A stretch of DNA of 15,591 bases from Candidatus Nomurabacteria bacterium. GTDB taxonomy: Bacteria > Patescibacteriota > Minisyncoccia > Phycocordibacterales > UBA9973. The first letter of the stretch is position 1. Each line of letters starts with the position of its first letter. Position numbers and translations under genes: made by a program. Location: assembly GCA_943354525.1 (NCBI GenBank), contig CALRCI010000009.1, positions 1-15,591 of the forward strand, in the 5' to 3' direction. The notes beneath the pieces were generated by a model, which saw only the letters and a list, made by a program, of their open reading frames with translations, ran no database searches and was not told the origin of the DNA. Of this stretch, positions 1-6,060 are shown piece after piece.

Positions 1-1
1 C

Positions 2-817
2 GGACAAATCGGTAAGGCCTTTCGCAACGAAATCACGCCGCGCGACTTCACGTATCGTCTCCGCGAATTCGAAATAATGGAATTCGAATATTTCATTCGC
101 CCTGATTCGAATTGGGAAGAAGTATTTGATGGATTTCTCGAAGATCAGAAATCATGGCTCGGCAGCATCGGTGTCGATGTCAGCAAACTTCACGCACTCG
201 AACATCCGGCAGAAGGCCGTGCGCACTATAGTAAGAAAACCGTTGACCTCGAATTCGAATATCCATTTGGCACGAAGGAGCTTACAGGCCTCTCGCACCG
301 AGGGGAGTACGATCTTCGTCGCCATCAGGAATTTTCCGGTACGTCGCTCGAAGTGCTCGACGAAGCGACAGGAGAAAAGTTTCTTCCACACGTTATTGAA
401 CCGACCGTGAGTAGCGATCGCGCAATTCTCGCGCTGCTCTGCTCGGCATATTCTGAAGAGGGTACTGGCGATGATACGCGCGTCTTTCTCAAACTGCCGC
501 CAGCGATCGCTCCGTACAAAGCTGCAGTTTCTCCACTTCTCAAGAACAAACCAGAACTCGTCGACAAGGCCCGCGAAGTCTACACGATGCTGAAAAAAGA
601 ATTTGGCTGGATTGCCTGGGATGACAATGGCAACATCGGCAAACGCTATCGCCGTCAGGACGAAATCGGCACGCCATACTGCATCGTCATCGACTTCGAC
701 ACACTCGGCGAGAATGCTGATCTTCTCGATACCGTTACCATCCGCGATCGTGATACCGGCGCACAGGAACGCGTCGCCATCTCCGAACTTGTTTCGAAAA
801 TAAAAAGCCAGCTCTAG
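2..817 (+). CDS. glyS: Glycyl-tRNA synthetase, C-terminal part (5' end outside window)
   Basis: Class II aminoacyl-tRNA synthetase that charges tRNA-Gly in the cytoplasm. The frame is open from base 2, so the gene begins upstream and only 271 residues are visible. The fragment opens inside class II motif 2 (AFRNEITPRDF, then the EFEIMEFEYF strand). Motif 3 is EPTVSSDRAILALL at about fragment residues 133-146, with the ATP-binding Arg. From about residue 160 follows an HGTP-type anticodon-binding domain (LKLPPAIAPYKAAV, then GNIGKRYRRQDEIGTPYCI). These features belong to the alpha2 (single-chain) GlyRS type, not the alpha2beta2 type. The in-frame ATG at base 77 lies inside motif 2 and is not a start. 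It ends in TAG, with a terminator 16 bp later, so it is the last gene of its transcript. The family is certain; the symbol glyS versus glyQS is convention. Confidence 0.95.
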   Translation, partial: GQIGKAFRNEITPRDFTYRLREFEIMEFEYFIRPDSNWEEVFDGFLEDQKSWLGSIGVDVSKLHALEHPAEGRAHYSKKTVDLEFEYPFGTKELTGLSHRGEYDLRRHQEFSGTSLEVLDEATGEKFLPHVIEPTVSSDRAILALLCSAYSEEGTGDDTRVFLKLPPAIAPYKAAVSPLLKNKPELVDKAREVYTMLKKEFGWIAWDDNGNIGKRYRRQDEIGTPYCIVIDFDTLGENADLLDTVTIRDRDTGAQERVAISELVSKIKSQL

Positions 818-833
818 ATTAGATAGTGTGTGG

Positions 834-862
834 AAAACGCCAAGGCTACGCCTTGGCGTTTT
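834..862 (+). terminator. Intrinsic terminator after glyS
   Basis: Perfect 12-bp inverted repeat (AAAACGCCAAGG at 834-845, CCTTGGCGTTTT at 851-862) around a 5-nt loop, ending in a T run. It separates the glycyl-tRNA synthetase gene from the toxin-antitoxin unit. An A run on the 5' side means it could also act on the other strand. Confidence 0.88.
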
Positions 863-910
863 GCTTGCAGGATATTTTTTGATTGCTACAGTAAATCGGG
901 AAGCAGTCGG

Positions 911-940
911 TTGACTTCCTGTAATACAAATTGTTACAAT
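911..940 (+). promoter_or_regulatory. Promoter of the toxin-antitoxin unit
   Basis: TTGACT (911-916), an 18-bp spacer and TACAAT (935-940), with an extended -10 TG at 932-933. Only 6 nt separate the -10 from the antitoxin ATG at 947, so transcription should begin at or next to the start codon and the message is probably leaderless. Confidence 0.7.
920..938. promoter_or_regulatory. Candidate operator overlapping the toxin-antitoxin -10
   Basis: Imperfect inverted repeat TGTAATA (920-926), 5-nt gap, TGTTACA (932-938), one mismatch. It covers the promoter's -10 region. Ribbon-helix-helix antitoxins commonly bind such sites and repress their own operon. The role is inferred from position and symmetry. 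Confidence 0.4.
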
Positions 941-946
941 TTATCC

Positions 947-1162
947 ATGAGAACTATCGTCAATATTTCCATGCCGGCGAGCTTGAAGAAGGAAGTGGAC
1001 CGAGCCATACAGAAGGGCAGCTATGCCAGTACGAGCGAGTATTTTCGCCATGCCATTCGCGCTCTCAAAGAGAAAGAGCTCTACGAATCTGTCATGCGAA
1101 GCGAAAAAGAATTTGCGCACGGCAAGGGCAAAAAGCTTCGTTCCCTGCGAGATTTGATGTAA
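947..1162 (+). CDS. Ribbon-helix-helix antitoxin (ParD/CopG-like)
   Basis: 71-residue protein, likely the DNA-binding antitoxin of a type II toxin-antitoxin pair. The N-terminal beta strand (RTIVNISMPASL) is followed by two helices (KKEVDRAIQKG, then SYASTSEYFRHAIRALKEKE), the classic ribbon-helix-helix layout of dimeric repressors. The basic C-terminal tail (GKGKKLRSLRDLM) is the part that usually wraps the toxin. The frame extends upstream to an ATG at 830, but that start lies inside the upstream terminator. The ATG at 947 sits directly behind a promoter and gives the conserved N-terminus. The toxin start follows its stop after 9 bp. The exact antitoxin family (ParD, RelB or CopG) cannot be settled by eye. 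Confidence 0.85.
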   Translation: MRTIVNISMPASLKKEVDRAIQKGSYASTSEYFRHAIRALKEKELYESVMRSEKEFAHGKGKKLRSLRDLM

Positions 1163-1171
1163 CAACAATCT

Positions 1172-1429
1172 ATGCGGATCGATTATTCGCCCGAATTTTC
1201 GCGCCTATTTAAAAAACTTCCCAGAGATATACAAGAAGAGGCTCTGAAGAAAGAAAAGATATTTCGGCAGAACCCCTTCTTCCCCAGTCTCAAAACCCAT
1301 AAGCTATCGGGTAATCTGAAAGGCAGATGGGCTTTTTCAGTGTCGTATACACACCGCATCATCTTCTCATTTCCTGAAGACCAGTATGTCCGTTTTCATT
1401 CCATCGGCGATCACGATATCTACAAATAA
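1172..1429 (+). CDS. RelE-family mRNA interferase toxin
   Basis: 85-residue protein, the likely toxin partner of the upstream antitoxin. It has the RelE/ParE fold pattern: two N-terminal helices (SPEFSRLFKKLP, then DIQEEALKKEKIF), then a beta sheet with LKGRWAFSVSYTHRIIFSF and the C-terminal signature IGDHDIYK. Arg52, Arg62, His81 and Tyr84 are at positions where RelE/YafQ-type toxins carry catalytic or RNA-contact residues, so cleavage of translated mRNA is the likely activity. A ParE-type gyrase poison is the alternative, but the terminal HD-x-Y motif favours the RNase group. The start codon has no Shine-Dalgarno sequence and lies 9 bp after the antitoxin stop, so translation probably depends on reading of the upstream gene. 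The module appears intact. Confidence 0.85.
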   Translation: MRIDYSPEFSRLFKKLPRDIQEEALKKEKIFRQNPFFPSLKTHKLSGNLKGRWAFSVSYTHRIIFSFPEDQYVRFHSIGDHDIYK

Positions 1430-1437
1430 AGCTCAAT

Positions 1438-1465
1438 TTGACAAATATCCCGCATTTGCTAGTAT
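1438..1465 (+). promoter_or_regulatory. Promoter of the tuf-rplB unit
   Basis: Consensus TTGACA (1438-1443), a 16-bp spacer and TAGTAT (1460-1465) with extended -10 TGC at 1457-1459. It shares ATTTGCTAGTAT with the rpsS promoter at 12107-12134, with the same 16-bp spacer. Predicted transcription start about 1472. Confidence 0.85.
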
Positions 1466-1471
1466 GCAGGT

Positions 1472-1609
1472 ACACGCATTTGCGCGTTTTTATTTCGGTT
1501 GATGTTTCGAAGTGAGGCACGTCTCGTACCTTCGCTCCGAACCACCAACAAATTATCAAATTAATTGTGAGTTTCCGAGCTTCTGGCTCCGAAACCGCCA
1601 CACAAATAT
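1472..1609 (+). promoter_or_regulatory. Structured 5' leader of tuf
   Basis: About 138 nt of untranslated leader. It opens with a small hairpin (ACGC 1474-1477 with GCGT 1484-1487) followed by a T-rich run. A second fold pairs CGAAG with CTTCG in the middle. A third hairpin at 1571-1595 (GTTTC-GAGC arms around TTCTG, one C/C mismatch) ends 14 nt before the ATG. It may control translation or protect the 5' end. No Shine-Dalgarno sequence is present. It matches no leader family I can name. Confidence 0.5.
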
Positions 1610-2809
1610 ATGGCAGAAGAATTTAACCGTTCCAAGCCCCACGTTAATGTGGGCACCATCGGTCACGTTGACCACGGCAAGACGACTTTAACAGCCGCTC
1701 TTTTGAGCATTCTCGGCCGCGCAGGCGCAGGATACTCTTCAAAGATCAAGGGTGTTGACCAAATTGACTCCGCTCCTGAAGAAAAGGCGCGTGGTATTAC
1801 TATTGCTCTTTCGCACAACGAGTACGAGACGCCGACCCGTCACTATGCCCACATCGACGCTCCGGGCCACGCTGACTACATTAAGAACACGATTACTGGT
1901 GCCGCTCATATGGACGGCGCAGTCCTGGTAGTTGCTGCTACTGACGGTGCTATGCCGCAGACACGCGAACACGTTCTCCTCGCGAAGCAAGTTGGCGTGC
2001 CAAAAATCATCGTCTTCCTCAACAAATGCGACATGGTTGATGACAAGGACATGATTGACCTCGTGGAAGAAGAAATCCGCGAACTCCTTACAAAACAAGG
2101 CTTTGATGGTGCAAACGCTCCGGTTATCCGCGGCTCTGCTCTCAAGGCGCTCGAGTCAAAAGACAATACTGACGAATGGGCAATGAAAGTCATGGATCTC
2201 GCAAATGCGCTCGATACTTACATCCCACTTCCAGAACGCGACACAGACAAGCCATTCCTCATGCCGATCGAAGACTTCTTCTCAATTGAAGGTCGCGGTA
2301 CAGTGGTTACTGGCCGTATCGAACGCGGTATCGTGAAAGTCGGTGAAGACGTAGAAATCGTCGGTATCAAGGCTACGCAGAAGACTGCAGTTACCGGTAT
2401 CGAAATGTTCAACAAGAATTTGAAGGAAGGTATGGCTGGCGACAACGCTGGTATTCTTCTCCGCGGCGTCAAGAAAGAAGACCTCACTCGTGGTCAGGTT
2501 CTTGCGAAGCCAGGTTCTGTAACTCCTCACGCTGAATTCGAAGCAGAAGTCTACATCTTGAAGAAGGAAGAAGGCGGTCGCCACACTCCATTCTTCTCTG
2601 GCTACAAGCCACAGTTCTATGTTCGTACGACGGACGTGACTGGTGATGTGACGCTTCCAGAAGGCAAGGAAATGGTTGTCCCAGGTGACACCGTTACCTT
2701 CAAAGTCAAACTCGTTACTCCAGTCGCTCTCGAGACCGCTACTCGTTTCGCTATCCGTGAAGGTGGCAAGACCGTCGGTGCTGGTGTCGTAACGAAGATT
2801 ATCGCATAG
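1610..2809 (+). CDS. tuf: Elongation factor Tu
   Basis: 399-residue translational GTPase that delivers aminoacyl-tRNA to the ribosomal A site. G1 is GHVDHGKT (18-25), G2 is RGITI (61-65), G3 is DAPGH (83-87) with the catalytic His87, G4 is NKCD (138-141) and G5 is SAL (176-178). Domains 2 and 3 follow (GRGTVVTGRIERG; GYKPQFYVRTTDVTG; RFAIREGGKTVGAGVV). The length is normal and no indel disrupts the frame. Ala84 replaces the Cys found at this site in many bacterial EF-Tu proteins (Cys81 in E. coli), and ALETATRFAIREGG differs from the usual AMEEGLRFAIREGG. It is the first gene of the ribosomal operon here; rpsL, rpsG and fusA, the usual upstream partners, are absent from this locus. Confidence 0.98.
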   Translation: MAEEFNRSKPHVNVGTIGHVDHGKTTLTAALLSILGRAGAGYSSKIKGVDQIDSAPEEKARGITIALSHNEYETPTRHYAHIDAPGHADYIKNTITGAAHMDGAVLVVAATDGAMPQTREHVLLAKQVGVPKIIVFLNKCDMVDDKDMIDLVEEEIRELLTKQGFDGANAPVIRGSALKALESKDNTDEWAMKVMDLANALDTYIPLPERDTDKPFLMPIEDFFSIEGRGTVVTGRIERGIVKVGEDVEIVGIKATQKTAVTGIEMFNKNLKEGMAGDNAGILLRGVKKEDLTRGQVLAKPGSVTPHAEFEAEVYILKKEEGGRHTPFFSGYKPQFYVRTTDVTGDVTLPEGKEMVVPGDTVTFKVKLVTPVALETATRFAIREGGKTVGAGVVTKIIA

Positions 2810-2817
2810 ATCAGTTT

Positions 2818-2891
2818 CTAGTGACTAGTTGCTAGGGGCTAGTAGAAATACTACTAATCCTAGAACCTAGAACCTAGAACCTAGAACCTAA
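2818..2891. repeat. CTAG heptad array in the tuf-rpsJ spacer
   Basis: CTAG occurs at 2818, 2825, 2832, 2839 and again at 2860, 2867, 2874, 2881, with CTAA at 2888. All are in one 7-bp register (the gap between arms is 21 bp). The right arm is a clean tandem of CCTAGAA units. The left arm varies in its three linker bases. The arms flank AGTAG-AAATA-CTACT, so the transcript can fold into an interrupted hairpin. The last unit overlaps the rpsJ start codon. It fills almost the whole 81-bp spacer. Confidence 0.9.
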
Positions 2892-3235
2892 TGACAACAA
2901 AAGCTAAAACCAAAAAGAAAGACGACACAGTAGTCAAACTCCGCATCCGCGTCCGTGCCTACGAGAACAAAATTCTCGACGCATCGGTCAAGCAGATCAT
3001 GGATACGGCGAACCGTCACGATGCAACGATCAACGGCCCGATTCCGATGCCGACTGAGATCAAGAAGTACACAGTCAATCGCTCTCCGTTCATCTACAAA
3101 AACACTCGCGAGCAATTCGAAATCCGCACGCACAAGCGTCTCATTGATATTCTGAATCCGTCTCCAAAGACGATCGAAGCACTCACGAATCTCTCACTTC
3201 CTTCCGGCGTTGATATTGATGTAAAGATGCTCTAG
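2891..3235 (+). CDS. rpsJ: Small ribosomal subunit protein uS10
   Basis: 114 residues; component of the 30S head, and in many bacteria also the partner of NusB in antitermination. The core is typical: KLRIRVRAYENKILD, then ATINGPIPMPTEIKKYTV, then REQFEIRTHKRLIDIL and the C-terminal strand GVDIDVKML. A basic N-terminal extension of about 13 residues (TTKAKTKKKDD) is added compared with the roughly 103-residue E. coli protein. The ATG overlaps the end of the CTAG array and has no Shine-Dalgarno sequence. The stop TAG is itself part of a CTAG at 3232-3235 that leads into the next array. Second gene of the tuf-rplB unit. Confidence 0.97.
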   Translation: MTTKAKTKKKDDTVVKLRIRVRAYENKILDASVKQIMDTANRHDATINGPIPMPTEIKKYTVNRSPFIYKNTREQFEIRTHKRLIDILNPSPKTIEALTNLSLPSGVDIDVKML

Positions 3236-3237
3236 AA

Positions 3238-3324
3238 CTAGTTTCTAGTGACTAGGTGCTAGTGTCTAGTACAAACCACTAGGCGTTATCTCCTAGAACC
3301 TAGACCCTAGCAACTAGAACCTAA
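3238..3324. repeat. CTAG heptad array in the rpsJ-rplC spacer
   Basis: CTAG at 3238, 3245, 3252, 3259 and 3266, a single one at 3279, then 3293, 3300, 3307, 3314 and CTAA at 3321. Within each arm the period is exactly 7 bp; the step across 3266-3279 is 13. The left arm has linkers such as TTT, TGA, GTG, TGT; the right arm has AAC, ACC, CAA, AAC. The self-complementary CTAG cores let the arms pair. It is the same element type as at 2818-2891 but not a copy of it. Confidence 0.9.
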
Positions 3325-3334
3325 TCCCACCCCC

Positions 3335-3943
3335 ATGAAAATTACACTCGGCAAAAAAATAAATATGACTCAGCGTTTCGATGAGAATGGCCGCGTAATT
3401 CCGGTTACGGTTATCTCGGCTGGTCCGGTCACCGTGACGCAGGTGAAGAAGACTGATACTGACGGCTACAATGCTATTCAGGTCGGTTTCGATACTGCCA
3501 AGGAATCTCGCGTCTCCAAAGCTGAGCTCGGTCACACGAAGAACCTCGGTCCGTTCCGTCACCTCAAAGAATTCCGCATGATGGATGCTCCAGCAGAAGC
3601 TGTCGGCGACACCATCGATCTCTCAGTATTTGAAATCGGTGACACGGTTACTGTCACTGGTATCTCGAAAGGTAAGGGTTTCCAGGGCGTGGTCAAACGC
3701 CATGGATTCCACGGCGGTCCTCGCACGCACGGTCAGAAACACTCTGAACGTGAGCCAGGTTCGATCGGCGGCGGTCTCCGCAATCGTGTTCCGAAAGGCA
3801 TGCGCATGGCAGGACGCACCGGTTCAGATACCGTTACGATCAAGAACTTGAAAGTTGTCGGCGTAGATACTGATCTCGGTCAGATCTTTCTCAAGGGCGC
3901 TATCCCTGGTCGTCGTGGAACGCTAATCGCTATCAAAGCATAA
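3335..3943 (+). CDS. rplC: Large ribosomal subunit protein uL3
   Basis: 202 residues; binds the 3' end of 23S rRNA and helps nucleate 50S assembly. The N-terminus LGKKINMTQRFDENGRVIPVTVI matches the family start (LGKKxGMTQxF...PVTVI). The central loop that reaches toward the peptidyl transferase centre is present (KGFQGVVKRHGFHGGPRTHG, then EREPGSIGGGLRNRVPKGMRMAGR). The C-terminus ends at PGRRGTLIAIKA. The loop has GSIGGGLRNRVPKG where many bacteria have GSIG-x-x-x-x-PGRVFKG. There is no Shine-Dalgarno sequence; the start is preceded by CCCACCCCC. Five bp separate it from rplD. Confidence 0.97.
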   Translation: MKITLGKKINMTQRFDENGRVIPVTVISAGPVTVTQVKKTDTDGYNAIQVGFDTAKESRVSKAELGHTKNLGPFRHLKEFRMMDAPAEAVGDTIDLSVFEIGDTVTVTGISKGKGFQGVVKRHGFHGGPRTHGQKHSEREPGSIGGGLRNRVPKGMRMAGRTGSDTVTIKNLKVVGVDTDLGQIFLKGAIPGRRGTLIAIKA

Positions 3944-3948
3944 ACGAT

Positions 3949-4611
3949 ATGGAAACAACACTCTACAATGCAAAAGGTGCTCCCGCTGGATCTATGAAGC
4001 TTCCCGAAGCCCTCTTCGGTGTGAAATGGAATGCCGACCTCATGCACCAGGTCACGGTTTCAATGCAATCAAATGCACGTGCCGGTACTGCTGATACCAA
4101 AGGTCGCGGCGAAGTCCGTGGCGGCGGTAAGAAGCCATGGAAGCAGAAGGGAACTGGTCAGGCTCGTCATGGCTCTATCCGCTCTCCGATTTGGAAAGGC
4201 GGTGGTGTGACACACGGCCCACTCTCCGCAAAGAACTACACGAAGAAGATCAACATCAAAGTCAAACAAAAGGCATTTGCGATGGCGCTCTCTGCCAAGG
4301 CAGCCGCCGGTGAGCTTCTCCTCGTCGAAGACGTTTCAGTCACGACTCCAAAGACAAAGAACGCAGCAGCACTTCTCGGCGCACTTTCAAAAGTCAAAGG
4401 CTTTGAGAAACTTTCTCAGAAGCGTACACGTGCACTTCTCACACTTCCGGCACATGACGCTCCAACACAGAAAAGTTTCCGCAATCTCGCCGTTGTCCGC
4501 GTAGAAGCTGTTGCAGATATGTCTCCGGTAGATGTTCTCGCATACAAATATTTGATTATCACTAATCCTGAAGCTGCGTTCAAAGCTCTCACGAAGCGCA
4601 TCGGCAAATAA
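3949..4611 (+). CDS. rplD: Large ribosomal subunit protein uL4
   Basis: 220 residues; 50S assembly protein lining the exit tunnel, and in E. coli the autogenous regulator of the S10 operon. The tunnel loop is clearly seen at about residues 46-90 (ARAGTADTKGRGEVRGGGKK, PWKQKGTGQARHGSIRSP, WKGGGVTHGP). The C-terminal globular part follows with LLTLPAHDA, NLAVVRVEAVADMSPVDVLAYKYLIIT. Its presence raises the possibility that it regulates its own operon here too, but no E. coli-like S10 leader target was recognised. The start ATG follows the rplC stop after 5 bp without a Shine-Dalgarno motif. Confidence 0.97.
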   Translation: METTLYNAKGAPAGSMKLPEALFGVKWNADLMHQVTVSMQSNARAGTADTKGRGEVRGGGKKPWKQKGTGQARHGSIRSPIWKGGGVTHGPLSAKNYTKKINIKVKQKAFAMALSAKAAAGELLLVEDVSVTTPKTKNAAALLGALSKVKGFEKLSQKRTRALLTLPAHDAPTQKSFRNLAVVRVEAVADMSPVDVLAYKYLIITNPEAAFKALTKRIGK

Positions 4612-4618
4612 TAATCAT

Positions 4619-4927
4619 ATGGCAGACAAGAAATTACAACAGAAAACAGTTTCCGCTCCGACAGATTTGATTATCCGTCCGCGCATCACCGAGAAATCGA
4701 CTGCGCTTTCAGAACGCAATGCGTACGTCTTCGACGTATCACAACGCGCAACGAAGAACGAGATCAAGAAAGCCATCGTCACACTCTACAAAGTCACTCC
4801 ACTGAAGATTGCCGTTTCCGTCATGCGCGCGAAGAATGTTTTCAAGCGCGGCAAGAAAGGCAAGACTGCCGGTGGCAAGAAAGCAGTTGTCTACCTGAAG
4901 AAAGGTGACAAGATAACCATTATGTAA
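4619..4927 (+). CDS. rplW: Large ribosomal subunit protein uL23
   Basis: 102 residues; sits at the exit of the peptide tunnel and docks trigger factor and SRP. Family hallmarks: LIIRPRITEKSTALSERNAYVFDVSQRATKNEIKKAIVTLY, then VSVMRAKNVFKRGKKGKTAGGKKAVVYLKKGDKI. The N-terminal MADKKLQQKTVSAPT is an added tail of about 15 residues. Seven bp separate it from rplD; a CTAG array separates it from rplB. Confidence 0.97.
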   Translation: MADKKLQQKTVSAPTDLIIRPRITEKSTALSERNAYVFDVSQRATKNEIKKAIVTLYKVTPLKIAVSVMRAKNVFKRGKKGKTAGGKKAVVYLKKGDKITIM

Positions 4928-4936
4928 CATCAGGCA

Positions 4937-5008
4937 CTAGGCTCTAGGCCTTAGGCAACTAGCAAGAATTCACAAGCTAATGCCTAAAGCCTAGCGCCTA
5001 AAGCCTAG
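4937..5008. repeat. CTAR heptad array in the rplW-rplB spacer
   Basis: CTAG/TTAG/CTAA cores at 4937, 4944, 4951 and 4959, then 4977, 4984, 4991, 4998 and 5005, the right arm being exactly 7-bp periodic. Linkers are GC-rich (GCT, GCC, GCA on the left; TGC, AGC, CGC, AGC on the right), so the arms complement each other: TTAGGCA at 4951-4957 pairs fully with TGCCTAA at 4981-4987, and inner TAGC pairs with GCTA across a 12-nt loop. The linkers differ from the two upstream arrays but match between the two arms. Confidence 0.88.
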
Positions 5009-5016
5009 AAACTTTT

Positions 5017-5862
5017 ATGAAAACCTACAAACCTACAAGTGCATCACGTCGTCAGATGTCTACGGTCAACTACCGAGAGCTTCTTTCAGGTGACAAGCCG
5101 ACGAAATCTCTCACCGTTGGCGGCAAGCGCGGCGTCGGTCGCAACAACCAAGGTCGCATCACGACTCGTCACAAGGGCGGCGGCGTGAAGCGTGCATATC
5201 GTCTCGTCGACTTCACGTTCGACAAGCGCGACATTCCGGCGAAAATCACGACCGTTGAATACGATCCAAACCGTTCAGCCTTCATCGGCCTCGCAGTCTA
5301 TCGCGATGGTGAGAAGCGCTACATCGTGCTCCCAAAAGGCTCGAAAGTCGGCGACACATTCATCGTTTCCGAGAAAGCGCCGCTCACGATCGGTAACCGT
5401 CTTCCGCTTCGTTTCGTGCCGCTCGGTACATTCGTTTTTAATATTGAACTCAAGCCAAATGGTGGTGCGAAGATCGGTCGTGGTGCAGGCGTGTTCGCAC
5501 AAGTTGTGGCGAATGCTGACGGCTACACGAACTTGAAGATGCCATCATCGGAAGTCCGCAAAGTTTCTGAAAACTGTTGGGCAACGATCGGGGAGGCTTC
5601 GAACCACGAATACATCCTCCAGAACTGGGGCAAGGCCGGCCGTACGCGCAAGCGCGGTATTCGTCCGACCGTTCGTGGTACTGCCATGAACCCAGTCGAC
5701 CATCCATACGGTGGTGGTGAAGGACGCCAGGGACGCGGTACGCGCCGCCCGAAGACGATGTGGGGCAAGGTCACCGGCGGACGCAAGACTCGTACTCCGA
5801 AGAAATACTCAAACCAATTCATCGTTTCTCGCCGCCGCACTGGCAAACAGCGAAAAGCGTAA
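5017..5862 (+). CDS. rplB: Large ribosomal subunit protein uL2
   Basis: 281 residues; core 50S protein near the peptidyl transferase centre and subunit interface. Sequence landmarks are GRNNQGRITTRHKGGG (41-56), YRLVDF (61-66), EYDPNRSAFIGL (81-92), and the C-terminal GTAMNPVDHPYGGGEGR (221-237) followed by a basic tail. His229 in the NPVDHP motif, the position described as important for peptidyl transfer in E. coli, is kept; the usual second His of DHPHGGGEG is Tyr231 here. It is the last gene of the first ribosomal unit: a strong terminator starts 4 bp after the stop, whereas rpsS normally follows. The start is preceded by AAACTTTT and no Shine-Dalgarno sequence. Confidence 0.98.
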   Translation: MKTYKPTSASRRQMSTVNYRELLSGDKPTKSLTVGGKRGVGRNNQGRITTRHKGGGVKRAYRLVDFTFDKRDIPAKITTVEYDPNRSAFIGLAVYRDGEKRYIVLPKGSKVGDTFIVSEKAPLTIGNRLPLRFVPLGTFVFNIELKPNGGAKIGRGAGVFAQVVANADGYTNLKMPSSEVRKVSENCWATIGEASNHEYILQNWGKAGRTRKRGIRPTVRGTAMNPVDHPYGGGEGRQGRGTRRPKTMWGKVTGGRKTRTPKKYSNQFIVSRRRTGKQRKA

Positions 5863-5865
5863 TAA

Positions 5866-5904
5866 GTATCAAAAAACCCAAGCAATGCTTGGGTTTTTTG
5901 ATAC
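5866..5904 (+). terminator. Strong intrinsic terminator after rplB
   Basis: Perfect inverted repeat with 19-bp arms (5866-5884 and 5886-5904) around one central base; the working hairpin is ACCCAAGCA against TGCTTGGGT followed by a T run. The A run on the left makes it usable from either side. It ends the tuf-rplB transcript and so cuts the canonical S10 operon in two. Confidence 0.92.
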
Positions 5905-5906
5905 TA

Positions 5907-5935
5907 TTGACTTATATCTATATCTATGCTATGAT
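5907..5935 (+). promoter_or_regulatory. Promoter of the orphan membrane protein gene
   Basis: TTGACT (5907-5912), 17-bp spacer, TATGAT (5930-5935) with extended -10 TGC at 5927-5929. It starts 3 bp after the rplB terminator arm. Predicted start about 5942, leaving a leader of about 119 nt. Confidence 0.75.
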
Positions 5936-5982
5936 ACTCTCAGATACGAGATTCCTTGAAAAGCTTTGTTTTGGTGAGGTCT

Positions 5983-6030
5983 AATTGTTCCCCGAGAAGC
6001 TATCCCGCAATGGCTTTTGCGGGAACAATT
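5983..6030 (+). promoter_or_regulatory. Alternative stem-loops in the leader of the membrane protein gene
   Basis: AATTGTTCCC (5983-5992) is the perfect complement of GGGAACAATT (6021-6030). Inside this, CCCGCAA (6004-6010) pairs with TTGCGGG (6017-6023), sharing the GGG at 6021-6023. The two full stems are therefore partly exclusive, or the outer stem shortens to 7 bp stacked on the inner hairpin. This is the architecture expected of a regulated leader. The start codon lies 30 nt further on in an A-rich unpaired stretch. No known riboswitch was recognised. Confidence 0.5.
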
Positions 6031-6060
6031 ACACTTTTAACTAAAAACAAAAATCAAATC

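Noticed and set aside
830..946. Upstream extension of the antitoxin frame to an ATG at 830
   Set aside because: It would run through a perfect terminator hairpin (834-862) and the promoter; the ATG at 947 gives the conserved ribbon-helix-helix N-terminus.
1474..1487. True terminator or attenuator at the start of the tuf leader
   Set aside because: The stem is only 4 bp; as a terminator it would be very weak, so it is listed only as part of the leader.
1739..2584. Long open frames on the minus strand across tuf
   Set aside because: They mirror the codon pattern of tuf, have no family resemblance, and tuf is certain.
2818..3324. CRISPR array made of the CTAG repeats
   Set aside because: The unit is 7 bp with 3-bp linkers, there are no unique spacers of CRISPR length and no cas genes.
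5956..6060. Upstream start for the membrane protein at 5956
   Set aside because: The extra 35 residues translate the leader stem-loops and show no protein-like pattern; the ATG at 6061 follows an A-rich leader like its neighbours.
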